A program made the translations under genes and the position numbers. A model generated the notes under the pieces. That model worked only from the letters and a program-made list of their open reading frames with translations, was not told the DNA's origin and searched no databases. DNA of 46,000 nt from Limosilactobacillus fastidiosus (GTDB taxonomy: Bacteria; Bacillota; Bacilli; Lactobacillales; Lactobacillaceae). The stretch lies in contig NZ_JACIUZ010000036.1 of assembly GCF_014145505.1 (NCBI RefSeq), forward strand, positions 1 through 46,000, given 5' to 3'. Shown piece by piece: positions 24,141 through 31,369 of the stretch (position 1 is the stretch's first letter; every line of letters starts with the position of its first letter).

Positions 24141-24300
24141 GGACAAATGCAAACATTTCAGGACAAAGAAGAACACAAGTAAAGGACAAAGCGGGACAAG
24201 TTTGTACAAATAGGCGACAGCCGATAGAATTTAGGGTCCTTGGGAAACCCCGCCGTTGGCGGGTCGTCGGCTTGCCGATGACAGTTTCCCCTTATGCCCA
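24141..24300. other. Candidate origin of transfer (oriT)
   Basis: This gene-free 190-base gap starts with four GGACAA(A/G) direct repeats (24141, 24161, 24184, 24194). A GC-rich three-way junction follows: outer stem GGGAAAC/GTTTCCC (24242-24248 with 24284-24290), hairpin CCCGCC-gtt-GGCGGG (24249-24263) and a second hairpin closing TCGTCGGC with GCCGATGA (24264-24281). The stems are exact except for one G-U pair. CCTTATGCCCATTC follows and might hold the nick. The CopG-like gene and relaxase lie downstream. A structured RNA or single-strand origin is the alternative. Confidence 0.6.
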
Positions 24301-24332
24301 TTCATCAATATTAAATATGACAGGAGGAAAAT

Positions 24333-24554
24333 ATGATGAGTAAGAGTTTTTTTATAGCGTTTGGTATCTTCATTACATTTATAATTTTGATTCTTTATAT
24401 TGTTTTAGGGGCTTTGTATGTCAAGAAAAAATGGAGGGAAAACTATCCATATTTCAATCAAATATTGGTTTACAAAGTCTTCCTCTTTTTCCCTTTACCA
24501 TTACTTTTATTTATTAAAATGTTACAGATAGGAGTTAATTATTTTGGCAAATAA
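24333..24554 (+). CDS. Small two-span membrane protein
   Basis: The 73-residue protein follows AGGAGG. Its spans are near residues 5-29 and 48-66, separated by a basic aromatic loop (KKKWRENYPYFNQ). It overlaps the next gene by 11 bases. It is first after the candidate oriT. Function unknown. Confidence 0.6.
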   Translation: MMSKSFFIAFGIFITFIILILYIVLGALYVKKKWRENYPYFNQILVYKVFLFFPLPLLLFIKMLQIGVNYFGK

Positions 24555-24915
24555 GAGCAAAAAAGTATCAACACATATTGAATTAGATGAAGATGAAAAC
24601 CTTGATTTACAACGCATGGCAAAGTCAGAGAAAATTTCAAAAAAGGAACTCATTCAAAACATTATTCAATCATATTTACATGAACAAAGGGTCTCAGAAT
24701 TGTTACCAAACATGATTGATCAAAATCATCGGCTTGCGGATTTCCTAAATGACGTTAAAGAGCTTTTAGTGGCTAATTCTTTGTCGCTTAATCAAATAAA
24801 ATCTTTGCTTTATGAACAGGCAGGATTGGATGACGACTTTAATAAAGAAGCTGAAAAATTTTCGAGTGATGTTAAGCAAATATTAAATAACGAGGAGAGT
24901 GGAGATAATGAGTGA
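24544..24915 (+). CDS. CopG-like ribbon-helix-helix protein, probable relaxosome accessory factor
   Basis: It starts with TTG after GATAGGAG. The 123-residue protein begins with a ribbon-helix-helix (THIELDEDENLDLQRMAKS, then ISKKELIQNIIQSYLHEQ) and continues as a helical tail. Small proteins of this kind bind oriT repeats beside the nick site and help the relaxase. The four GGACAAA repeats 340 bases upstream are a natural target. Confidence 0.65.
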   Translation: MANKSKKVSTHIELDEDENLDLQRMAKSEKISKKELIQNIIQSYLHEQRVSELLPNMIDQNHRLADFLNDVKELLVANSLSLNQIKSLLYEQAGLDDDFNKEAEKFSSDVKQILNNEESGDNE

Positions 24916-25390
24916 ACGTTCAACAATAAAATTAACTCAAGGTAATGGTGAAAAGGTTAATCAGTTATATAATTTTTTAAGTCAAAATTCTTTTCTATTT
25001 AATCAAACAATAAAAAGCAAGGCAGCATTAGTTAATCAACTTTTAGGCGACTATCTATCAATCCTGATTCAGAAATGGAGTGATGATCCTAAACTAATGT
25101 ACTCTGATTTTAAGAAGCAGTTAATTAATAAAAAAGTTTCTGATCGGAATAAAGAAGTAATTAGATTGGAACATGGTAATCGAGACTTACTTAATATGAT
25201 TTTCTACTTGTTAATGGATACTAACCAAAGTATGATTCGTCGTGATATGCGAAGCTACGAGAAGTTAGATTCAATGTATCATGTGGGGAATGCTCAAAAT
25301 GATATTTATGCTGCACTAGCTAATTTGGTTAAACAAGATAATCAAGAATTATTCAAAAAGTTGTCTAAAAATGGAAAGGGACTTTTATGA
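24908..25390 (+). CDS. Hypothetical protein of the mobilisation operon
   Basis: The ATG at 24908, after GAGGAGAGTGGAG, is preferred to the GTG at 24899. The 160-residue product is helical and basic, with a possible DNA-binding N-terminus (STIKLTQGNGEKVNQLYNFL). It overlaps both neighbours by a few bases, which shows translational coupling. It may be a second accessory factor. Not recognised. Confidence 0.55.
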   Translation: MSERSTIKLTQGNGEKVNQLYNFLSQNSFLFNQTIKSKAALVNQLLGDYLSILIQKWSDDPKLMYSDFKKQLINKKVSDRNKEVIRLEHGNRDLLNMIFYLLMDTNQSMIRRDMRSYEKLDSMYHVGNAQNDIYAALANLVKQDNQELFKKLSKNGKGLL

Positions 25391-25806
25391 AAAATATAAA
25401 TAAGATCGATGGATTTTATGAAGCTCTGCATAAATTAGATGATATTGATTCGTTATGGTACCAACATGTTGGCGATGAAACTTCACCAGGAAATTATGTT
25501 GATGATGGATCTTTAGAAGTCTCAGGTCAGTTAATCTTTAAAGAGCGAAAACAACTTGCCAAGGTAAGAGAAATACTTGGGATTACTAAAAAAACTTACC
25601 GGAGTTTATCACAACGAGATGCTGTTAGGTTGGTAGTAACTTATTACAAAAATTTTGGCTTAAATAACAATCAAATCTCTGGACTATTAGATTTTTCCGA
25701 GAGTACTTTACGGCATGATTACCCACCGTTAAAACCAGACGATAAACTACATCCTGCATTTGTCCTAAAACTGCGAGATCGTCACGGACGAGTAATTCTT
25801 AAGTAG
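25387..25806 (+). CDS. Hypothetical protein with a helix-turn-helix-like end
   Basis: The 139-residue product starts at an ATG inside the previous stop (ATGA). The second half, DAVRLVVTYYKNFGLNNNQI followed by FSESTLRHDYP, has the look of a helix-turn-helix. It lies between the accessory-type proteins and the sortase gene. Function unknown. Confidence 0.55.
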   Translation: MKNINKIDGFYEALHKLDDIDSLWYQHVGDETSPGNYVDDGSLEVSGQLIFKERKQLAKVREILGITKKTYRSLSQRDAVRLVVTYYKNFGLNNNQISGLLDFSESTLRHDYPPLKPDDKLHPAFVLKLRDRHGRVILK

Positions 25807-25816
25807 GTGAGTAATT

Positions 25817-26542
25817 TTGATTTTAAATACAACTGAAGATCCAAAATGGAAGAGAGTTTGGAAACAAAAATGGGTTAGGATTACTACTTATATTTTTCTA
25901 TCATTAGTTGCAATCTTCTTAGTTTTTAATAAGCCAATCACTAATTATCTTGTTCGTTCTTACCAACCAATTATTAATCGTTCTACTATTCAAAATGCAA
26001 ATAAAAACAATGGTAAGAATGATTATGCTTCGGTAAAAAAATTAACTCTTGCTCAGATTGCAAGAGCAAGGGTTAATGCTAAAAATATTCCAATTGTTGG
26101 TCAAATATGTATTCCTGATGATGGTATTAATTTACCAATTGCTAAGGGTATTAATAATACTAATTTGGCATTTGCAGCAGGAACTTTTAGAAATAATATG
26201 GAGATGGGGAAGGGTAACTATGCATTAGCTGGTCATAACATGAGTAATTTAGGCCCTAAGGTTTTATTTAGCCCTTTATACTATCGAGCAAAAGTTGGTC
26301 AAAAGATTTATTTAACCGATATGAAGAATGTCTATACTTATAAAATTACCTCTAAGAAGTTTGTTTCCAAATATCGAGTTGATTTAGTCAAAAACACTAA
26401 GAAAAGACAAATCACTTTAATTACTTGTGATGCAACTGGAGCTAATCGTTTAGCTGTTCGGGGTAAATATATAAACTCCAGAAAATATCAGAAGACTCCT
26501 CAGAACGTGAGAGAAACTTTGAGTCAAAAGTTTAATCAATAG
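25817..26542 (+). CDS. srtA: Class A sortase
   Basis: It starts with TTG after TAGGTGAG. The 241-residue protein has one N-terminal span (about 19-37) and the sortase fold with ALAGHNM (His140), TLITCDATG (Cys204) and a following Arg (211). It joins LPxTG proteins to the cell wall. The natural substrate in the window is the LPQTG protein at 38648. The gene symbol is used for the class, not for orthology with the host housekeeping enzyme. Confidence 0.88.
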   Translation: MILNTTEDPKWKRVWKQKWVRITTYIFLSLVAIFLVFNKPITNYLVRSYQPIINRSTIQNANKNNGKNDYASVKKLTLAQIARARVNAKNIPIVGQICIPDDGINLPIAKGINNTNLAFAAGTFRNNMEMGKGNYALAGHNMSNLGPKVLFSPLYYRAKVGQKIYLTDMKNVYTYKITSKKFVSKYRVDLVKNTKKRQITLITCDATGANRLAVRGKYINSRKYQKTPQNVRETLSQKFNQ

Positions 26543-26637
26543 AGGCTAAAGATCAATTAAATCAAGATTCAATATGACAATTATGCAAGAACAATAAAGA
26601 TGATATGATGGAAATATAGAAAGAGAGGATAATAAAA

Positions 26638-26761
26638 TGACTAAAAGGAGAAAGAAAAAGTTAAATTACTGATTATTTATTTTATTCAAAATCCAGTACT
26701 GCGGGCGTTATTTAGTTTCTATATAATAGACGGAGTTGCAATCTATGCTTGCAACAATTAA
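26638..26761 (+). pseudogene. Frameshifted remnant of a membrane protein gene
   Basis: An ATG at 26638 after AGAGAGGATAA stops after eleven codons. In the next frame, 26657-26761 reads KLLIIYFIQNPVLRALFS and stops at TAA. This matches IIMLIYFIQNPILRAVAI in the membrane protein at 7751-8155. A deletion or frameshift has left a start and the last span. The surrounding 26543-26865 holds no intact gene. Confidence 0.55.
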
Positions 26762-26764
26762 TGT

Positions 26765-26811
26765 AAAAAGTTGGTCACTTCATGATCAACTTTTTATTTT
26801 GGCAAATGTTG
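26765..26811 (+). promoter_or_regulatory. Terminator plus TGGCRAANNTTG module, copy 1
   Basis: AAAAGTTG and CAACTTTT form a terminator stem with a T-run. TGGCAAATGTTG follows directly at 26800-26811. A weak TAATAG lies about 15 bases after the TTGAAT, so the TTG may be a -35 box. It serves the gene at 26866. Confidence 0.55.
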
Positions 26812-26865
26812 AATTTAATGAAGCAAATGTAATAGTCATGGTAAGTAAGATAAGAAGGTGTAATT

Positions 26866-27978
26866 ATGGGTAGGATAATTTCACATACAGGATACCAGAC
26901 TAACATTGAGCATTTTAATAATAACAAGCACCTAACAGAAAATCAGCGTCAAAAAATACTTAATCAATTAACGCCTGAGCAGAAGAGTGTACTAGAAGAA
27001 TTTAAGAAGTATCAAGTAAATTCAAGGTTGTTAACGAAAATCAATGAAGAGGGCGGTAACTTTGAATTTATTGGATATGATGAATTCACAGACTTTGATA
27101 ATCACAATCCTAGTGCTTCACCACTCAAATGTGGGTGTGGGAAGCATGTTAAGTATTTATATTATTGTGTTTCAAAAGATAATCATAAAAAATATAAATT
27201 TGGCATTAATCATCTGAAGCAAGAGGCAGGAATATCACCTGAAGTAATTAACGAGATTAAAAATGGTTACCATAAAATAGACCTTGGAATTGATGAGATA
27301 TTACAGAATATTGAATACGGTGAGTTATTTCCAACAGGTGCTTATGAATTATGTGTTCAAAAGAATTTATTGAAAGATAATTTTAGCGAATCTCAAATCC
27401 GTTATCTTCAGAGCTTTTACCAGGTTAAGCTTCCGCTTTATGATAAAGACCGTGAGAAAGTCCTAAAGATTGCTGAATGGTATCTTAGAGGTCAAAATGA
27501 GAAAATAAAAGAGGAACAAAATCAGCGATCAAAAAGGGAACAATTAATAAAACAGCAAAGAGAAAGAAGGCAACGCCAAGCAAAGATTAGACGACGTAAT
27601 AAGACATATAAAGATTGGTTTTGTAAACTTGATTACCAAGAAAAGATTAACTGGCGGCATAAAGAAATGACTTACGAAAGAGTATTACGTTACTTTCCTA
27701 AGTTGGCAGCTAAAGGAATTTTGGATAAAAAAAGTATTGTACAAACCCTAATCGTATCTACTATTTTTGATGATGGACTATTAAAAATGGGAGATGAGAT
27801 AGATAGTAAATCATTAACGATGCAAAAGATACAACCAATAATCCAGAAGTATCAGCTACCTAGTAGCATACAAAAGGCTAATAACTGCTATGATCAGTTA
27901 ATTCAGCTATTAATACGGAATTGGGTCATTGTTTATGTTAATAATCATTACGTATCAAATATTCGGTTTCCAGAGTAA
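26866..27978 (+). CDS. Hypothetical basic protein of the mobilisation region
   Basis: The 370-residue protein follows AGAAGGTG. It has a Cys-Gly-Cys motif in LKCGCGKHVKYLYYC (near residues 87-101; three Cys in total, possibly a small metal site), then YKFGINHLKQEAGIS. A strongly basic helical stretch (about 208-248, many Arg and Lys) follows, and the C-terminus is helical. It probably binds nucleic acid. It stands between two terminator-promoter modules, together with the OB-like gene. Family not recognised. Confidence 0.6.
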   Translation: MGRIISHTGYQTNIEHFNNNKHLTENQRQKILNQLTPEQKSVLEEFKKYQVNSRLLTKINEEGGNFEFIGYDEFTDFDNHNPSASPLKCGCGKHVKYLYYCVSKDNHKKYKFGINHLKQEAGISPEVINEIKNGYHKIDLGIDEILQNIEYGELFPTGAYELCVQKNLLKDNFSESQIRYLQSFYQVKLPLYDKDREKVLKIAEWYLRGQNEKIKEEQNQRSKREQLIKQQRERRQRQAKIRRRNKTYKDWFCKLDYQEKINWRHKEMTYERVLRYFPKLAAKGILDKKSIVQTLIVSTIFDDGLLKMGDEIDSKSLTMQKIQPIIQKYQLPSSIQKANNCYDQLIQLLIRNWVIVYVNNHYVSNIRFPE

Positions 27979-27990
27979 AGGTGAAATTTA

Positions 27991-28500
27991 ATGGAGCATC
28001 AGTTTGAAGACCGACTAGCATTAGCACCATATGTGGGAAGCAATATTAAACTAATTGGTGTGGTTATCAGGATAAATTCGATTCTTTATGATCGTTATAA
28101 AGACCATAAACAAGTGGTTGTAGCTTCTGTTTATGATATAGAGCGTGATATTCAACTTGATCATATTAATTTGATGTTAAGAGTTAGCCAAGCAAATAAG
28201 CTTTACCTGTATGAACCAATTAGTTTCTGCGGTAAGGTCACTAAATATCTAGCTAGGCATTACCTATCAGAATTAGATAATATGGTAGTTTATAAAAAGA
28301 CCTATGGAATAACTCACTGTAAGGCAATTCAAGAGATTTCCAATATTCCAGTTGATAAACTATCAAAATGGAGTGAAAGTCGGATACTAAATTCAGACTT
28401 GGATATTAATAAATATCGTGAATTACCTAATGATGGAACAAGAGAGCATCAAATTATTTCTGATATTAGAAAAACTAAAATTAAGGAGTTACTTCAATAA
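27991..28500 (+). CDS. OB-fold-like protein of the mobilisation region
   Basis: The 169-residue protein has an N-terminal strand pattern like an OB fold (YVGSNIKLIGVVIRI, QVVVASVYDIERD, ISFCGKVTKYLAR). Such proteins bind single-stranded DNA and occur near relaxases. It follows the previous gene by 12 bases and ends within a terminator stem. The OB assignment is by pattern only. Confidence 0.5.
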   Translation: MEHQFEDRLALAPYVGSNIKLIGVVIRINSILYDRYKDHKQVVVASVYDIERDIQLDHINLMLRVSQANKLYLYEPISFCGKVTKYLARHYLSELDNMVVYKKTYGITHCKAIQEISNIPVDKLSKWSESRILNSDLDINKYRELPNDGTREHQIISDIRKTKIKELLQ

Positions 28501-28527
28501 GGAGTAGCTCTTTTTTGGCGAATCTTG
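28486..28527 (+). promoter_or_regulatory. Terminator plus TGGCRAANNTTG module, copy 2, before the relaxase gene
   Basis: GAGTTACT and AGTAGCTC form a stem overlapping the previous stop, with six T. TGGCGAATCTTG follows at 28516-28527. TAATTA lies 17 bases after the TTGTGT, giving a plausible promoter for the relaxase gene. Confidence 0.6.
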
Positions 28528-28585
28528 TGTAAAGCGCAGAACTTTTTTAATTAAGTAATAAAAACTTAATTAGGAGAAAAAATAA

Positions 28586-30616
28586 ATGGGACTATTTACT
28601 AAGACTGGTGAAGATTCTCCAGATATTATCTATACGCAAGAATTTCGGGTCGCTAATGGGGTTCGTTATCTTGGATATATGGAACGGGAAAATGCGGTTT
28701 CACCAGAGCAAGAGAACGATTTACAAAGAGAAAGAAATATTCAAAATGATCCGGACGTTGGTAAAAACTTTAAGGGATACTTAGGTTACACAGATCGTAA
28801 AGCAGCTACCAAGATGGAAGATGACCTGACAAACGAAGAAAAAGGTGATTATCCAACTTTTACTCAGGGAAGTTACGAGTTAAGTGAAAAGCAACATCAA
28901 GAGTTAATTAATAACTTAAAACAAGCGCAAAAAAACAAGTCGTTACTTTGGGCGGGAGTTATCAGTTTTAGCCCAGAGTTCATTAAAAAATCAGGACTAA
29001 TAAATGCTGATGGCTCCGTTAATCAGAAAGCAATTAAAACGGCCGTTATGAATGCCATGCCCGATTATCTTAGGGCAGAAGGACTAGATAATCCTCAGAC
29101 CTTTTGGTGGGGCGATATTCACTTGAACACTAATCACGTCCATGTTCACTTGGCAATTAGCCAAAAGAAAAATACCCGCCCGTTAAAGGAGAATGGGGAA
29201 CCTAAGGGAATGTTCCACACCAAATCTATTCGTAAATTAAAATCAATTCTGCATCATGAATTGGCTAACGAGGAGAGCCGGACCAGAACGATTGCCCTGG
29301 AGAAATCATTAGATTATCATAAGGGCGTAATGAAGAACTTGGAAAGTCGGTTAATAAAGCAAGATCAACATTTAGAGAAGCTATTAGTCAATCTTCAACA
29401 AACGTTGCCTGATTACAAGGACAAACGGAAATGGCGAGCTTCCAATCATAGTGTTGAATTTAAGGAATCAAGAGAATTAGCATATAATTTAGTTGATTAT
29501 CTACTGGATCACCAATTAAGCAGCTCTTATAAGTTCTATACTAATAGTTCACAGCAATTAGATGAGGTGGCCAAAGTAAGCTACGGTAATAACATTAAGG
29601 ACACTGTTCAGCCACGAGACGATAAGCTAAGGGATCAATTAGTGAACTTACTATTCACCAACCTCAGGGACTATGAGTCAAAGAGAAAACTGTATAAAAA
29701 AGACCGGTTACAGATTCTTAAGGACCAAGGGCCAGAATTAAATAAAAGAATTATGAAAGCCGAAGAAACAGCATTAAAGAGTATGGATGGCTCTTCTGAT
29801 GTTACTAGGGAGATCAGGATGCGCCTAGGGCTTCGACGGTACTACTTGAAGCTCTATAACTTGGATCAACAAATAGACGATTTAACTAAAAGGATCGATG
29901 GATTATATAGCCTAGGTGAATTAACCAAGTTATCACCATTCATTCGTTACTATCAAGAGCAACAAGTACTATTAAAGATTGAAAAGAAACCGCAGAGAGG
30001 ACTGACTCAACAGGAGAAGGAGCTACAAACCGTCCTTAGAGGTAAATATCAAGATGTTAAGAAACTGTCAATAGAAAAAGCTACTCCTGATAGAATCAGT
30101 AAACGATTAGAGCAGCTAAAAAAGGAGCAACAGCTGCTAAAAAGCAATCGGAAGGATCCAGGAATTAAATATATTACTTCTGACTTAAAACAGCTATTAA
30201 ATCAGTATCAAGATGAAATAAAGGTGCTGCAGATCAAAGGACAGATTCATGAAAATAATAATAAATTACCCCTGAATGAAAGAAAAGGAGTGAATGGTCC
30301 GCTGTTTCAGGAATTAAAGAAGATTTACTTAGGAATTGAAGATCCGGCAAATCATCCGAATAGACCAGTTATTGATTACCTGGATAAACACTTGTTTAAT
30401 AAGCAATTACCGAAAAGCAAAAAATCAACCAAACGAGAACCACCAAAGAAATCCGCTGTCTTGGCACAAGGAATTACTCGTAGTCTGAGTAATTTAATTG
30501 AATCTTCAAAATCAAGTTCTAAATATCGTTCCAAACGAGCATTACGTGAACGTCTGGATAAAGATGATGATCTTGAACGTGAAGATGAGAAGGAACGGCG
30601 GAGAGAAGAAAGATAA
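28586..30616 (+). CDS. MobP2/MobL-type relaxase
   Basis: The 676-residue protein has the metal-binding histidine cluster NTNHVHVHLAI (His184, His186, His188), with His179 nearby. An N-terminal YLGYMERENAV could hold the catalytic tyrosine. The N-terminal 230 residues form the relaxase; the rest is a long helical, highly charged region with an Arg/Glu-rich end. Relaxases nick oriT and pilot the strand into the recipient. Its own promoter and terminator frame it, and the oriT candidate lies 4.3 kb upstream. Confidence 0.88.
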   Translation: MGLFTKTGEDSPDIIYTQEFRVANGVRYLGYMERENAVSPEQENDLQRERNIQNDPDVGKNFKGYLGYTDRKAATKMEDDLTNEEKGDYPTFTQGSYELSEKQHQELINNLKQAQKNKSLLWAGVISFSPEFIKKSGLINADGSVNQKAIKTAVMNAMPDYLRAEGLDNPQTFWWGDIHLNTNHVHVHLAISQKKNTRPLKENGEPKGMFHTKSIRKLKSILHHELANEESRTRTIALEKSLDYHKGVMKNLESRLIKQDQHLEKLLVNLQQTLPDYKDKRKWRASNHSVEFKESRELAYNLVDYLLDHQLSSSYKFYTNSSQQLDEVAKVSYGNNIKDTVQPRDDKLRDQLVNLLFTNLRDYESKRKLYKKDRLQILKDQGPELNKRIMKAEETALKSMDGSSDVTREIRMRLGLRRYYLKLYNLDQQIDDLTKRIDGLYSLGELTKLSPFIRYYQEQQVLLKIEKKPQRGLTQQEKELQTVLRGKYQDVKKLSIEKATPDRISKRLEQLKKEQQLLKSNRKDPGIKYITSDLKQLLNQYQDEIKVLQIKGQIHENNNKLPLNERKGVNGPLFQELKKIYLGIEDPANHPNRPVIDYLDKHLFNKQLPKSKKSTKREPPKKSAVLAQGITRSLSNLIESSKSSSKYRSKRALRERLDKDDDLEREDEKERRREER

Positions 30617-30618
30617 AA

Positions 30619-30661
30619 AGAGCCTACAGAAAAAGCAGGCTCTTTTTTATGGCAAAGATTG
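30619..30661 (+). promoter_or_regulatory. Terminator plus TGGCRAANNTTG module, copy 3
   Basis: AGAGCCT and AGGCTCT form the terminator stem with six T. TGGCAAAGATTG lies at 30650-30661, and TATCTT follows 16 bases after TTGCAT. It ends relaxase transcription and may start the gene at 30735. Confidence 0.6.
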
Positions 30662-30734
30662 CATAGAAAAATAAATTAGGTATCTTGAACTTGAAAATCA
30701 ATATATAAAGTGAAGAAAGAGGGAAAACAATTAC

Positions 30735-30923
30735 ATGGTTAGAAAATATAGTCGGAGGCGAGCTGCTAAGTATATTAATCAAAACCAGCTTCTTCCCAAT
30801 CACTATACGGCAAAAAGCCTAAAGCAATTAGAAGAAGCTGTTAGATTGGTACCTAAATTTTCATGGCATCGGTACAGTAAGAAACAATTAGATAACTTTG
30901 TCGAAGAAGTGAAAACGAGGTAA
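30735..30923 (+). CDS. Small basic protein
   Basis: The 62-residue product follows AAAGAGGG. It is rich in Lys, Arg and Tyr and looks helical (SRRRAAKYINQNQ, SLKQLEEAVRLVP). It stops at 30921-30923, in frame with a cell-wall anchor remnant that follows. It may be a real small DNA-binding protein or a newly truncated one. No family was recognised. Confidence 0.5.
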   Translation: MVRKYSRRRAAKYINQNQLLPNHYTAKSLKQLEEAVRLVPKFSWHRYSKKQLDNFVEEVKTR

Positions 30924-31031
30924 CAAGATGAGTACTCAAGAAGTAATGATAACGAAACGGCATTAACTACTGGATTTATGGGATTATTATTAGCAATCGG
31001 CTCACTTGGATTTAGTAAGAAAAAATATTAA
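30924..31031 (+). pseudogene. Cell-wall anchor tail of a lost surface protein
   Basis: Read in frame from 30924, the last 24 residues are a typical sorting tail: ETALTTGFMGLLLAIGSLGF followed by SKKKY and a stop. The LPxTG motif that should precede it is missing (SRSNDNETAL instead), and there is no start codon in this frame after the TAA at 30921. It is the 3' end of a destroyed LPxTG gene. Confidence 0.7.
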
Positions 31032-31042
31032 TTAGAATAAAA

Positions 31043-31082
31043 GACTGCAGAAATGCAGCCTTTTTTATTATGGCGAAAGTTG
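31043..31082 (+). promoter_or_regulatory. Terminator plus TGGCRAANNTTG module, copy 4
   Basis: CTGCA-gaaa-TGCAG with flanking pairs and six T is the terminator, and TGGCGAAAGTTG lies at 31071-31082. TATATT follows 15 bases after TTGCCC. It precedes the small protein at 31147 and the large LPD1-like gene. Confidence 0.6.
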
Positions 31083-31146
31083 CCCAATGTACTCTTTTAA
31101 TATATTTTGCCTAAGAAACCACTTGAAAGGAGTGCACAAAGTGTAA

Positions 31147-31353
31147 ATGGAGGGTAAAAACAGACAGTTTGATCTGGGAATTATTACCAAGATTAGCAGT
31201 GGGGTTGCTGAAGGCGTGGTCCTCACGAGTAAAAATCGAGAGAGATTCAAAATTAAATTTAGAAGTGAAGTAGGTACGTCCCTGCGAAAGTATATGGTGC
31301 TCGGAATTACCAAAGATCATCAAAACTTTCTCTATGAAAAGGGAAAAAAGTGA
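31147..31353 (+). CDS. Small beta-rich protein, upstream partner of the LPD1-like gene
   Basis: The 68-residue product starts 14 bases after AAAGGAG. It is made of short strands (FDLGIITKISSGVAEGVVL, RFKIKFRSEVG). It resembles the 60-residue protein at 33744 in order and motifs (D-L, GVA, ER-K, then DH near the end), so the two may be paralogues flanking the large gene. Function unknown. Confidence 0.5.
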   Translation: MEGKNRQFDLGIITKISSGVAEGVVLTSKNRERFKIKFRSEVGTSLRKYMVLGITKDHQNFLYEKGKK

Positions 31354-31369
31354 AGGGTAGGCTAGAGAA

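Noticed and set aside
24899-26542. Coupling protein or T4SS ATPase in the mobilisation region
   Set aside because: No Walker A/B pair (GxxxxGK[ST]) was found in this or other large proteins of the window.
30650-30665. TGGCAAAGATTGCA read as a sigma-54 (-24/-12) promoter
   Set aside because: The GG-to-GC spacing is eight bases rather than ten, and the other copies of the motif do not keep the GC. A -35-type element or activator site fits better.
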